Numbered from the stretch's first letter, positions 1 to 12,910 are shown. The stretch is DNA of 64,000 bases from Plectrocnemia conspersa (GCA_009617715.1 VTFK01000216.1:310001-374000), one strand, 5' to 3'. Notes: generated from the sequence alone by a model not told the origin. Translations and numbers: made by a program.

Positions 1-1264
1 TCAAAACAACTGTAGGGTAACCACAGAACAAAGAATACAACGATTATTAACAAAAGTGTGCATAGTAGAGCAATGAGGTGCAGAAAGTAAAATATATGGT
101 TACTATGACACTATGACACACTTACTATGACACTATAAGAGTAGCTCTACTAATAAGGGTACAACAAAGATATGTTTTAACCCTTTAGCATTAAAAATAT
201 ACGAAAAAATTTCAGTGAAATCTTTTTTTATTAAATCGTAAATTATTGTTTTTTATATATTTAAAAAAAAAATTTATAATAAACATTAATTTAAAAACAA
301 TTCATTTTTGTGTTGATCTTACGACCTTAGAACAATTGACATTTTGTCAAAAATAATTTATAAGTATGTATGTTATAGCATTTATAAGCTTAAATATATA
401 AAGGTTATTTTGAATACGATATTCTAGTTCTACAGAACAATTTTGAGTGGAGCTTTGATTTTTTCATGCCACACTGTGACCGCCTGTATAGCTTGTCCTG
501 AGGGTATGTATCTTTAAACGCCAATATCAGTCGATACAAACAAAGGCCAATGATAGTATATTATATTTGTACCCACTAAAAACTCAACTGCTCCTGGTAT
601 CCGCTTTAACGCATTTATTCAGGGGCAGCTTGACTTCATTCATTACGCATGACGCAAATTCCATACAGCGACGTATCCGTGACATTTTTCCCTAAACTAT
701 CGTTACGCTTTTCACCCACGCTGAACAACTAAATTTCGTGTGTCAGCACTTGCTTCTCTACAGTGGTGACACTCGGAGATCACATATCCTTTTGAGATTG
801 CGCATGGTCAGCTCCCAGACATTGTCTTTCAACCGCTCATTGTAAATCGCATAGATGGGATGCTAGACACTGATAGAGTGGCATCTTCCGATACGTCAAT
901 ACCGACCTGTCGTTTTTACATAGAATGTCATAAAACAACTAGGAGTCGATGGCTCACTGCATTCAGGATATAAAGCGTTTTGAATTTCTGAGTATGCATA
1001 ATAGTATAATAAATAGAATGCAGGACAATGCCAGAGTGACATCTTCCGACACCATGCAGTACGCCGAGGCTGTTTCTAAAGCAGTTGTATAGATTTCAGC
1101 CGTAGTTGTTTATTATCTGTTGAGAAGCATACATTACTCAGATCGTCGTTATTAATAAATGAGTAATCCATTAATGCCACGAATGATTGACAAAAACCGC
1201 ACGAACTTGTTTGGTTACCTAATACTTTGTAATGTCAAGCGAATCTAATTATTGTTTATTTTAG
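1..1264 (+). other. Intron upstream of the last exon of the GRHSPA-repeat gene
   Basis: No open frame of note is seen here. The stretch ends in a pyrimidine-rich tract and AG at 1263-1264, which is the acceptor for the exon that follows. Positions 90-150 hold a short degenerate repeat built on ACTATGACA. The part from about 440 to 1120 is visibly less AT-rich than its flanks and contains two related segments near 882 and 1036 that share CATCTTCCGA. This may be an old inserted repeat, but I do not recognise the family. Confidence 0.5.
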
Positions 1265-2560
1265 GTGATAGTATCTTCTCCCGGTTCACCAAGTAGTAGT
1301 TCCGACAGCCAATCCGGGAATGAAATGTTGAAGCATGGTAGCTCTATATCTTCAATCGCGCGACAACCATCGTCAAGAACTTCCCCGGGACCTTCGGCTA
1401 TTCGTCCCACTTATCAAACTGTCCCTCCAGCGCAAACAGGTCGGAACTCGCCGTTGAATCAATCGACGGCCGGCAGGCACTCTCCAGCTTTTAGCAACAC
1501 CACCGGACGACACTCACCCGCCTTACACCAAGTCGTATCGGGGCGACACTCACCGGCGGTTCAATCTTCGCCGGGACGACACTCTCCGGCTGCTCTTCAC
1601 CAGCCCAATACCGGTAGACATTCTCCAGCCTTGCACCAATCCAGCGGGAGACACTCGCCAGCTAGAGCCACTAGCTCTCTAGCTGGCGGTATGATGAGCA
1701 ACACCACAGGAAGAACGACTCCGTCATATCATCAAACACCCGCTCAATCCAACACATACTACACAGGCAGTCAATCTAATCAACCTTACACAAACGGACA
1801 AGGCAAAAGCCCCAGAGACTCGCCAAATATGACCAGTCACGTAGTGGCGCGCACTGCTTCGCCGGGTATTCCAGGTACGAATGCAGGAATCGCCGTGACA
1901 ATGAACGCTTCACCGTTCCTCACCGACTTGACGGCATCATCTTTGACAAACATGGAGAACACGTTGATATCAAACTTGCAAAGCACCATCAACAACATAA
2001 GCACCACAACCGATTCGATGTTCAACCATACAAATCTGAACACAACTAACATGAAATCTAACGATACATACAACACTAAGAACATCACTTACGGACAAAA
2101 GATGCCTGCGGTGAGCTCCGTAGCTGTCAGTTCGGCAGTACCGTCGTACGCGACATACGCCTCATCCGATTTGTTCAACACGTCCAATATTGGACTGCCT
2201 AAGCAGGCTACCTCGACATACAGCTCTCACGGATCAGACTTATTCAACACGACTCAAAGCTCAAAAGTCGGGAATACAATACCCAGTTACAACATCTTGA
2301 ATTACAGCTCGACTAATCCATTCTTGCAAAATTATCCGACGGACATGATCGAAGAGGAGACGACCACTAACGGCACTTCGGCGTTTTCGTCCAACTTATT
2401 CGACACACTAGTGACAGGCGGTAATAATCTCCTGAACGACAGGCGAGATCTGCACGCCATGGAAGAATTGACGCCCACGAGCAGCGCAGGAACTGAAGAT
2501 TCACGCTCGAGGGAGACTCAAGAGAGGGACGTCGAAGGCGACGCGGAACAGAGTGATTGA
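1265..2560 (+). CDS. Last coding exon of an unrecognised Ser/Pro/Asn-rich protein with GRHSPA repeats (5' partial)
   Basis: The exon opens right after an acceptor AG at 1263-1264 and runs 432 codons to TGA at 2558-2560. There is no reason to take the GTG at its start as an initiator, so the gene begins upstream of the window. The protein is low in charged residues and rich in Ser, Thr, Asn and Pro. Six copies of GRHSPA and two weaker variants (GRNSP, GRTTPS) lie at about residues 60-155, spaced 11-13 residues apart. After them come Asn/Thr-rich stretches, two SSDLFNT/GSDLFNT motifs (about 300 and 325) and one NPF tripeptide. The C-terminus is acidic. No folded domain is visible, so it is probably a disordered tail with proline-directed phosphorylation sites. 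I do not recognise the family. NPF and DLF-like motifs would fit an endocytic or scaffold protein, but that is only a guess. Confidence 0.75.
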   Translation: MIVSSPGSPSSSSDSQSGNEMLKHGSSISSIARQPSSRTSPGPSAIRPTYQTVPPAQTGRNSPLNQSTAGRHSPAFSNTTGRHSPALHQVVSGRHSPAVQSSPGRHSPAALHQPNTGRHSPALHQSSGRHSPARATSSLAGGMMSNTTGRTTPSYHQTPAQSNTYYTGSQSNQPYTNGQGKSPRDSPNMTSHVVARTASPGIPGTNAGIAVTMNASPFLTDLTASSLTNMENTLISNLQSTINNISTTTDSMFNHTNLNTTNMKSNDTYNTKNITYGQKMPAVSSVAVSSAVPSYATYASSDLFNTSNIGLPKQATSTYSSHGSDLFNTTQSSKVGNTIPSYNILNYSSTNPFLQNYPTDMIEEETTTNGTSAFSSNLFDTLVTGGNNLLNDRRDLHAMEELTPTSSAGTEDSRSRETQERDVEGDAEQSD

Positions 2561-5500
2561 ATGTTAAGATTTTTCAAAAAGCAACTTGGAGTTTGCAACA
2601 TTTTCTCTAAATGCTATAATATAATCGATTCCGTTTAAACATTGTTAATCTTCGCTTCTTTTCTGAAATTTGAACTTCTTCTAATATGGAATGTGAAAGC
2701 AATAATCCACTAATGAATTATAAAAAAAAAAAACGAGGATCGAAATTTCAGACTATATCCATATAGGGTACGAAAAGTTACTACATAAGATTATAGTTAT
2801 TATACAATAATTAAAGAAAAGCTTACTCTTAAGCTATTGTAAAACCTTGTTTGAAATATAAATTTAAATATTAATTAGCGTCAATTTACCCTTATAGGGT
2901 CCAAAATGAACGAAATCATTTTTTTTCAATCTTCAATTTTCGCCTATACGTTTCATCATAAACGACAGTTTGCGAATCAAACTTCGCAATTTTCTAACAA
3001 TATATTATATACGATCATGACCATGCTTCTCTATACACTTATTTTATATGAATAAACGATATACATAATATACTCGATTTGTACGCAATTATATGTACAC
3101 CAATTGTACATTCGCCAGTAATCAATGTAAATATAAATAATATAGTTAACGTACGATTAAATTATTAACACTCTGTGCATATATAAATACATCTATACAT
3201 ATAATTACTATTAAATGTTAATAATTTGTATAACTATTAAAGTTTGTACATTTTTATAGTTCTTTTTCGACGTAACGTAACGGATTTTTTGCTAAACTGA
3301 TATATAGTTTAAAAACAGTAGCGAGCCATTGAAATTGTTATTGAATTAATGTGTATATCTCTTGAACGTTATTACATGTTGTAATTTGGCAATGTGCATT
3401 TTGCATGACACAATAATTAGATAAAATACACGATTTAGTCGTAAGCGTAGTATATAAATTTCTCTGTCACTGCCATCCTACATATATACAAGTACACGTT
3501 GTATGTATGTATTAGTTAATTTGGTATAATGTAATTGAATATCAACACAAGTTTATATATTATCTGCTGTTGAAGAGTAACAAGAAAAAAAACATTCATA
3601 TTAGTTAGATGTTGACGTTTTTAAACTAATTTATGAAATATTTATTATGAGAGTTTTCGAATTTTATTGAACTTTACTATACTTATTTACTTTTTTCTAT
3701 GACTCTATACTATATGATATATTATGATGTTAGTAAAATCGCACAAAGGGTTCGTACTATCATTTTACAAATATACAACGTTACAAATTGTTTTTTTTTT
3801 AATGACACAAGTATAGTTTAGTGGTTATGTTTCTAAAATATGACTAAACTTATTATTGGGAACATTTATATTGCACATAGATTGTATTATCATACATGAG
3901 TGTGTATATATGTTATTTTAAACAAAATGTACGTTTGAGTGTGTTCGTTAGTAGCTTAAAAGCCATATGAATAAAATCTTTAAACTATATTGTACATCTG
4001 TCATTCTAAGAATTACGTTATCATCATTGTGTGAATGCATCGGATGTTATGAAAGCTTGCGTACATTTAAAGAAATACATATATTGATTAAAAAAAATAT
4101 TAAGTATTTCTAATGGTGCTCTCCCATATTCAATCACATTGAATCTATTTAGTTATGGATTTTGTTAAATTTACTTTTGATACGTTTAGTACTGTTGTTA
4201 TTCGAAAACTGCATACTTGTGTAAACTATTAATTATTATAAATATTAATTAAAAGTATGTTAGCGTCTAAACCTATCCGAAACGATGGACGACTTTAGGC
4301 TGATCTCATCAATGATGGGTTTTAAAAAGTATAGATTATTAAGGGTTTTAAGGGTAAGTTTGTGCTCAATGCTAATAAAATTGCTGAACCCTATATTGTT
4401 ATATTATCATTTGAAACAAGCTTACTGTTCATGAATGGATTTTTTTTTAATAGACCATAAAACTTTCGTATGATATTTATATAATAATGTTAGGTAAATC
4501 TTTGTACTCGTTATTTAATACATTACGAATTTTTTAATAACATATTATCGCATTTTGGAATTGCATTCTTGGGCGAAAATCTGTTTCTTTTTATTTTAGC
4601 TTTTATATAATAAAAATATGTATATTTTATATACATGCTAATGTGGAATATCGTAGCGATAATCTATATTATTATGTATGTTACATTTATACGTCTTTTT
4701 ATGCATTTATTTAGACATTAGAAATATATAAATGAAAAATCAACGGTCTTTCTGACAATCTGTACAAAAGTACGCAGACATTATTGTCGACGTGTTTGTT
4801 TACACGTCGATCATCAGAATCACATTTCGTACGTTTATATATCCATTGAAATGCAAACAAACAACTTTTAGACAGGTTGCTAATGCATTTATCTTTTTTA
4901 CGGACTGAATTTACATTAAACTTAGTGCAAAACTTGACCATACTTAAATATACATTTATAAATATATTTATCGAATGAAAAACTGTTAATATGAGCTTCT
5001 TTAGTTTTTTTATGTAACGAAATACAACACACAATTTATTTGACTAGAGAGTGTATAGTAGAGAGTTTATTATTTTAAGTTTTAAAATATTGAATTTTAT
5101 ATTATATTTAAAAAAAATATACATACATATATTGAATTTTAATAAAATTTAGTCAATTTCCCTTATTGTTTTATAAATTATATATTATAATATATATGAA
5201 AGACAAATTATTAAATTAGATGAAATACAATAATCATAGTCAATTTATCATATATAATAAAAAAGAATACATAGAGCACATTATAAATTTGATTATAGAT
5301 TGTGAACGTATTATATTTTTAATTATTGTGATTGTATAGATTTGGTTTTATTTTTCGTCTCGTTTATTTTTAAGCGTCATGTGATTTAACGTCGATGGCT
5401 GTAAGTTATTAAAAAAATATGTGCAAATTGATCATTAAAGAATAAAAAAAACATGACAAAAGAGATGTAATCTGCAAGTTTGACGATATAAATGATATTA

Positions 5501-7800
5501 AGAATGTTCCTCGATAATCTTTTCTAATTATATACATACATTTATATGAATGAAAAAATTGTTGTATATTGTTTATGGATAAGTGTATGAAAAACTAGTT
5601 GATTTGTGTGCATTTTTTTTTTTTTTGAATCGCTCGTTTGTATACAAAATTTATGTGCTGCAGAATCGCAGCTCTTATGATGAGCCTCTGATCTTGTATC
5701 TATTTGTTGTTTCTTTTGTGCATTGAAATGCAGTTTTAAAATTTGATTAAAGCGTTACTCCACTAAATAATAGTTGATTTAAAGATATCGCTTACACACG
5801 GTCCTATTTCACTGTAATACAATACGATGGACAGTCGACGAAGCTTTAACTAGAATGTTTTTACATAGCTAAATCGTAGTTGTGTATATGTTCGTAGGTG
5901 AAATGCTTTCGGTGTGTATAGACAAAAAAGTAAAATTAATAATGTAATAAGCGGTTTGTTGAAGTGAGAGTTTGATGAAAAAAAATGTGAGTTATCCAAT
6001 CGCTGATGGTGTATAAAAGATAAATCATTTTTGTATGAAAATCCGTACGTCAACATATCATGAGGCGATGGACTGGTGAAATGTAACAATATTGTTCAAT
6101 GTCGAATAAAATATTAAAAAAATAAACGTTTCGGTGTAGGTGTAATAAAGGTAAAGATAGGTTTTGCACATTTTAATTTAAAAACTAATGAATATATCAG
6201 CACTGAGTATAATATGAATACTTCTGTATGTGCGGACTGCCAGAGTCAGAACGATCTAATCATAATACCTCATATATATGTATATTTTATGTTATTTTAT
6301 AGAACGATCTGAACCAATTAAGGTTATTGTTATGTAACATCCGAGACGATTTTTAATTTATTTATTACTGAACACTGCCATGGTTTACGTTAAATTGTTG
6401 AATTTATATTAAAAAAAAACTGTAGCTTGCTGATTCTGAACTGGCTTTGCTAAAATAAGGCAATACACGTTCATACTTTTCTACGAATAAAACAATAAGC
6501 CTTTGACATCTTTTCATATTTATACTTTCATATAATATATATTATAATAATATATACATTGTTATCAAGGTATTAGGAAAAAATGTGGTATTTATGTATT
6601 TTAAAATAAAAAAACTTCATTGTAACTCATATCATATCATGATAACTGTATTGATAAGCATTTATGAACGTTTAAATTTTAAAAAACGAGCATTTATAAT
6701 TTTTAAATCAAAAACTGCAATCTTTAAATTGTACCTTGATATTATTACTTAATCGTTATGATTTTTAATGTTTTTTGATAATATTGTTAGATTTAAGTTT
6801 TTCATCATACATATGTATACACTTATACATATGCGTGTGTATGTATATGTATTTGTATATGTATGTATATACGTATATACATACATATATCGCTGTTACA
6901 AGTACATACATAAAATGAACTGTTGGGTGTTTTGATGATATATCAGTATTTAAATCCTCATTATAAAATTAGCATTTATCATGTTAGAGAGTACTTCTTA
7001 TTATATCAAACGTACCACCTATGATAAATAAACGAATGTTAAAATAGTTCATTTTTAATTATAATACCCATCATCCTAGTGTTGATCTTATACTCATATA
7101 ATAGCTTCCATTGTTAAGAATTGTGAAGAAACGGTGAGATGATTATTAAACTACGTATATATATATATTATAAAACGTATAATCAGTGCTGATAGACTCA
7201 AGATAACCTTACCTAGGGAAATATAATTGTAAGATGTCGATCCAGCTGTTCTGAGGTCATTCAAACTACCATTTCAAATATTATAAAAATGAAATAAGCA
7301 ACTCGTTTTGACAAAAGGTCTAGTAACAATAAGATAATACATCTTCATAGACCACATGTTAGAACATCCACCCGTTAACCGCTCGTAAGCACCAAAAATA
7401 TTACCCTTTTGTGTGTAAATATGTGCGATAGGCATTGCGTCTATTCTGCATAAAAACCACTATTGTGTTTTACCCCTTATATTCGAAAGCCCCACCTTGC
7501 AGTTTCACTTAATCGAGCCGTGAACATGTTTCGTTGGTTGAATAATCAAGCGATGCAATTAGCCCACCTACATCCGCATCTGTGATTCGGCAGAGCTGCC
7601 TAGAATCAAGCATATATAAAATCTGTCACTTAGTCACATCAGCAGAAAAAGGAAAAACAAAACTATTAATATTTATAGATATATTTCTTCAAGCAGGAAA
7701 TACACCATAATCAATATCTAACATCCTTCATTATTTATAAAAATAATTTATTATTTTCATTAAAAAATTTAATATCTAATTATTGTATGTACGTACATAT
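2561..7800 (+). other. Long AT-rich 3'UTR and/or intergenic region
   Basis: No credible coding sequence is seen. The DNA just after the stop codon looks like a long 3'UTR: it has Pumilio-type TGTANATA elements (for example 3126-3133 and 3903-3910) and several AATAAA signals (for example near 3050, 3969 and 6103). Where transcription ends cannot be told. An imperfect TA/TG microsatellite built from TATGTATA-like units lies at about 6810-6900. The short open frames at 4711-5034 and 5850-6089 on the minus strand have AT-driven composition and no recognisable content. Confidence 0.5.
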
Positions 7801-7804
7801 AAAC

Positions 7805-7952
7805 ATCAGGCGCGGTCGGTGAGATTCTTTTCCTCTCGATCGCTCGCGTGTTAAGTGACGAGAGTGAGTGAGAGATAAGGGTACGCGATTTGCATGCATT
7901 TATTTCTCATACAACGATCGAGAGGGAAAGTATCTTACCGCCCGCACCTGAT
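7805..7952. mobile_element. 148-bp MITE with long imperfect terminal inverted repeats
   Basis: The first 38 bases (7805-7842) and the reverse complement of the last 38 (7915-7952) agree at most positions. Both start ATCAGG and end CTCTCGATCG. Both outer ends are flanked directly by AAAC (7801-7804 and 7953-7956), a probable 4-bp target-site duplication. It has no coding capacity, so it must have been moved in trans. The single-stranded form would fold into a long hairpin. The family is not identified. Confidence 0.75.
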
Positions 7953-7956
7953 AAAC

Positions 7957-10046
7957 ATATATTAAAAAAAAGCAAATTATATTATTTTTCAAATTAAAAA
8001 TATTGAATATGTTTCTTAAATAGAAATGTTTTTTTGTTTTCTTGCGTTTTAAGTGTCATTTATTCCATTTACAACAAACGGGTAAGTAACTAATTATTAT
8101 CATAAAAGTTATTTTCTTTCGATTCTCTATTTCTTTCTTCCCTTAGTTTAGTCGCGGTCTTTAGGCAAAACGGTCACCTATCGAAATTTATATTTCGTGT
8201 AAAACACAGCAATCAGAATATCATGTTTAATTATGTATAAATTAGACTTGTCGATCGTTTTTTCATTTTAATTTATACATATTAAAAAATGGTAGTTCGC
8301 TATACTAACGAAACGCTAACGCGCAGTTTATAAATTCTAATGCACACTAAAAATAAAATGTTGCTTAATCATTTCTTATTATTGTAATGCATAAACAATT
8401 AGTTTAATGGAACAAAGTATTTTACAAATTGCCCATTCAAATTGTCCTCCATTAATTTTTCCCCACCCATAAAATATTTTGGCCAATTGGCGAAAAGCAT
8501 TCGTCAGAGCAGCGGTAGAATAGTAGCTTTAAATTTTTTGTAAAGATCTTTAATTAATATTACTTTTATTTTAATTGAGAACTTACTATGCTTGTAGTGG
8601 TTACAGTCCATCTCATTGTCGCTGAAACAATACACATCGTCCTCATTCAGAACGCATTGTAAGATTACTCACTCATAGCAGTGGACAATACAATTATTTA
8701 TGAAGGCCACCCTATAAAAATTATCGAACTATTTTCTCTAACGCTCAGAATTGTACCAAAATTGCGGGAATTCCATTTTGAAAAAAATATCTGGTTATCA
8801 TTAACCAAAGCTGCTAGTCGTCAATCATATAAAAGAGCTTTTCGCGAACTCTCCGACACTTTTAATTCGAGCGGCACTCAAACAAAGACAAAGTACACTT
8901 CACCACTTTACCCTCCGGCATCATTTGTCCCTTTGGGTCACCTACCCAACAACTCCTGTATTCAATAAAGTTACCTGTGTAATAATAGGTTACAATTTTC
9001 TTGATTACACCCTGATGTTGTTGATTGTGCTTACCGTGTCACGCATTGTGCATTGCAGCAAGCTTAACACGGTAGTGTTACGCTGGTTACAACAGAAGAT
9101 TTTTATATAATTACCGAATCATACAATAAAAAGTCTGGACAAATGTCCCAATTTAAAAAATATACACCCCTAAAATATGAATTATCTCAACTGATTGAAA
9201 GTAAAAAATTGGTCATATGAATCAAGTAAATTTAACTTGGTTGAAAATTATGGATAAATTGGAAACCTGAGAAAAATTCAGATAGGGAGTAAAAGTCAAA
9301 AAGGATAGAGAAAGTTTGTTTGAAAGGAAAATAAAATGACTCAATCTCTTTATATTTTTTTAAATATATATACATACATTTTTATTCAAATGTATTGTAG
9401 TATTTTATACATATAATAAAATTGAAATAAATAAAAAATTACGTATAACAGATATTTTTTATAGTAATTTTAGTATTACTCTAACGATATTAATATCTAA
9501 CAATTAAATTGTTATTTATTTGACAACTAAGAGTTTATATTTTTATTTTAATGTAGAGTATGATCAGTCAGACTAAAAGGAACATCTCTACATTATGTGA
9601 TACTATATATAAATTAAATAGAGAATTGACTCACTCTTTACAAAATCCATTTAAATTTAAAGGTATAAATACATTTTAAAAGATGTGTTTTTAAATTATT
9701 ATATACAAAAATAGATGATTATTCATATATGCATTATAAATAAAATTATTTATAATTTTATTTTATTTAATTATGAGTACACACTGGAATATCCTTTTAC
9801 ATATAGAGATAAATAAAATATAATTTATGTAGATTTTGAAACAAAATGATGACATTTAATTAATAATTCACAAATAATAGAGATGGCGAATTGTTAATTT
9901 GATTAAAATTAATCTGAAGATTTAATTAAAATATTACCTTTGATATTTTACTTATAAATAAAGGAATCGATTTCTAAAATCGAATGCATTACAGCTTAAT
10001 ATAATACCCAAATATATTATACTTTGTTTATATACTATATATACAC
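7957..10046. other. Intergenic AT-rich DNA with an unassigned ORF and an old SINE tail
   Basis: An open frame at 8681-8968 encodes about 95 residues of moderately complex protein that I do not recognise. It has no visible splice sites and may be a transposon or pseudogene scrap. Positions about 9003-9102 resemble the 3' half of the SINE at 37121-37366; GTTACAACAGAAGATTT is shared exactly. The rest, including the 3' flank of the zinc-finger gene, shows nothing I can name. Confidence 0.4.
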
Positions 10047-11859
10047 TTAATCTACACAGAGTGATTCTGCGTTTCTATGTTTCATTCGTTCTTTAATATG
10101 AAACTTCATATGACTCGAAAGATACTGTTTAGTTTTAAAAGCCTTTCCGCATTCGTAGCATTTAAAATTTAGTGAATCGTCGTGGACGTTCAAATGACTA
10201 GTGAGATAATGCTTAGTCTTGAATGGCTTATCGCAAACTTGGCACTTATATTTAAATAAATTTGAATGTAATACCAGATGCCTGTTAAGAGCGCTCTTGA
10301 TGTTGAACGCTTTTGCACAATACTCGCATTTGTACTTTTCAGTTCCATTATGAAACTCCATATGATACAAATAGTTATGTTTATATTTGAATGTTTTGCT
10401 GCAAATATCGCACTTGTAGCTGAACACGTTGGTATGAACGAGTTCATGGTTACTAAGATTGCTTTGATTGTGAAACGTTTTAGAGCAATGGACGCATTTA
10501 AACTTCATGTTTCCTTCATGATATTTCATGTGAACTACTAGAGATCCTTTGGTTTTGAAAGCTTTATTACACTTATCGCATATGAAATTGTTGGACGTTA
10601 CGTGCGTTTTCATATGTTTTGAAAGGTATTTTTGAGTTTTGAATGCCTTTTCGCACAGTTTACATTTGAAACCGAGAAAAACATCATCATCGGCATCGTC
10701 TTCGTGAGCTTTTCTCATATGACTCGATAGATTTGATTTCAACTTGAATAGCTTCTTACATTTTTCGCATTCATAATCGAAAGTCGTTTTATGTACTGAC
10801 GTATGCGTCAACAGTGCTACTTTAGTCATGCAAACTTTTCCGCACACATCGCATTTATAATTGCGACAAATGTTTGGTCTATCGACGTGTTTTTTCAAAT
10901 ACCTCATATTCTTGAATGCTTTCTTACACAAGTTACATTTATACTTGTGTTCTTTTTTATGTACTGATAGACCACTTTTAGTTTCAAATTTTTCTCCACA
11001 CGTAACACATTTGAATTTAAAACTATAATGTTTTTGAATGTGTTTTCTAAGAGAATTCTTATTTAAGTACTTTTTACCGCATTTATCACATTTGAAGTAT
11101 GTATCTTCTTGACTTTTAGATTTCTCATGAAATTTCATATGCTTCATTAAATCAAGCTGAGATTTAAACGTTTCTTCGCAATGGTTGCATTTTATGCCGT
11201 GCAAGGCTAAATGCAAATGAAGATTTTTTATAAGTAAAAACTTTTTCTCACAATCAATACATTCATACTTCTTAATTCCGCTTTCATATTTCAATAGGTA
11301 TGGTTTATTATTTATAGTACTTGAAAGTGCATCTAAAAGAATGTAAAAAACTAATATAATGAAAAATTGTATTGATAAGCACAAAAAATATTTATTACTA
11401 AAAAATCACCTTCTTCGCTTTGTTGAGTATTGGAGTCTTCGTCAGATTCTTTTTCAAAGGCTTGCGATTCTAAAAACAGATTAGTTCTCAAAATAAAACT
11501 TATTGAGAATGTATTAAAAATAGATCTAACCAATTTCTATAAATTCTGGTTTTGCTCTTATATTTCCGTCATTTTCATCACTACTGCTGTATTCAAGTTT
11601 TATATTGTTTTGCTTAAAATAAAAAAATAATAATATTATTTATTGAACATTTAATAATATATTTTGTTTAAGCACATTTAAATTACAAAGTTGGTAGAAT
11701 TATCATTCTCCTCTTCGCTGTCACTATCATCCTTTAAAAAATGTAAAATATATTTACGAACAATAGCATATAATTATATTAGCACACTTTAAATTACCTT
11801 GTAGGGACTTTCAATAGCATTATATTCAATATTTTCATCAATATAATCATCGTTTGGTT
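10047..11859 (-). CDS. C2H2 zinc-finger protein with 14 fingers (5' end not found)
   Basis: Five coding exons join in frame: 11859-11798, 11731-11687, 11612-11531, 11469-11410 and 11332-10047 (stop TAA included). All junctions are GT-AG and the phases agree. The first four small exons encode an acidic, Ser-rich segment with DDSDSEEEND and SSSDENDG runs. The large last exon encodes 14 tandem C2H2 fingers of the CxxC-x12-HxxxH type, the hallmark of a DNA-binding transcription factor. Linkers often lack the canonical TGEKP and are short. Finger 5 is irregular: its second half reads KKHVDRPNIC, so a Cys replaces the last His after a longer gap. No ZAD, BTB or SCAN domain is visible. The first exon (phase 1 into 11859) must lie upstream, probably before 12.5 kb, but I could not place it. 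The gene is head to head with the MPLKIP-like gene. Its target is unknown. Confidence 0.85.
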
Positions 11860-12117
11860 CTATAAATAAACACATTTGATAATATTTATATCTTAATATT
11901 TTATGATTAACGTTAGAAAATGTCACTTATAGTCCCACAAACAAACTCTAATTATTGTGTAATCTAATAATAAATAATAATCTATTTATCTACAAAAACT
12001 AATTTAACTGTATACATAGATTTCACAATAAAAATCACGTATTACATTATTATAGGCTACAGTAAAACATAAATTAATGTATTCAAGTGATTCATATATT
12101 GTTTTTAATAAACGTAA

Positions 12118-12282
12118 AGTGACCAGATTTGTAAGGTTGGAATGCAGGACACATATAAAACGGTAATCTCGAAAATTTTTGTTTATTTAGGGATGCTATA
12201 GAAGCTAAAAATAACAAATGTTATTTCATAAATTTCGAGATCAACAACTCAAATCTGGGACATCTGGTCATTTTAAATAAAC
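12118..12282. mobile_element. Putative small inverted-repeat element
   Basis: The segment starts GTGACCAGATTTG and ends in the near reverse complement ATCTGGTCAT, about 160 bp apart. The inner sequence has GGTTGGAATGCAGGACA near the left end and CAAATCTGGGACATC near the right, so the inversion is imperfect. No coding sequence and no clear target duplication are seen. It is best read as a degraded MITE upstream of the zinc-finger gene. Confidence 0.4.
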
Positions 12283-12659
12283 ATGAAATATTGTACAAGT
12301 ACAAACTGAAATGTCATTTTAACAAAGAATATATTTTCAATGTGATCAGATACTGCGATTCATTCTAGAGTTGGTATAATTGACGAGTGACATGCTATTT
12401 TACCAGTTTTAATAAAAAAAAGACATTGAAACGATTTATTTTTCTAATGTAACAAATCGATCCTTCAACATGCTAAACGTCAACATGGCGTTCGACTTAT
12501 TGGTCTAAGCTCTAAAAATATGTGTCCATATATTATACAAATATTTAAAATAAGAAAACCATATGTTATTTATTTATTTATTCGCAATCTTACAATCATT
12601 GTTACAGGTAACCACAATGCGCAAGGTTGTCAGATTTTTTTTCAAAAACATTGGGGGGA

Positions 12660-12910
12660 ACTGAACACACGACAGTTGAACACAGCGACAAGTGAACTTG
12701 TAGACTATTTAGTTTAGCATGGTTAGAATACCATAAATTATAAGCATTTATTTGGATAAATTATAAATTCTAATTCAAACTTTTTTGAAGATTGTGTTCA
12801 ATAGCCGATTAGTCACTGTGTGCAATTGTCGCTGTGTTTAACTGTCGTCTGTTCAACAATCGTGCATTCAATAGTCGTGTGTACTTTTGTCATGTGTTCA
12901 ATTGTCATAG
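12660..12910. repeat. Fold-back repeat made of short GTTGAACAC / GTGTTCAA units
   Basis: The left arm (about 12664-12697) contains CACGACAGTTGAACACAGCG. The right arm (about 12790-12910) contains the inverse units GTCGCTGTGTTTAACTGTCG and four further GTTCAA/ATTCAA-type units at 15-20 bp intervals. The arms are thus inverted degenerate minisatellites flanking about 90 bp of AT-rich DNA. The structure suggests a fold-back or MITE-like element with subterminal repeats. I cannot name the family. Confidence 0.5.

Noticed and set aside
4711..5034. 107-codon minus-strand open frame after the GRHSPA gene
   Set aside because: AT-driven composition and no motif; lies in the likely 3'UTR.
6810..6900. 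Possible CRISPR-like or satellite array
   Set aside because: Simple imperfect TATGTATA microsatellite without fixed repeat and spacer lengths.
8681..8968. 95-codon open frame
   Set aside because: Protein-like composition, but no recognised motif, no splice sites and no conserved neighbour; listed only within the intergenic note.
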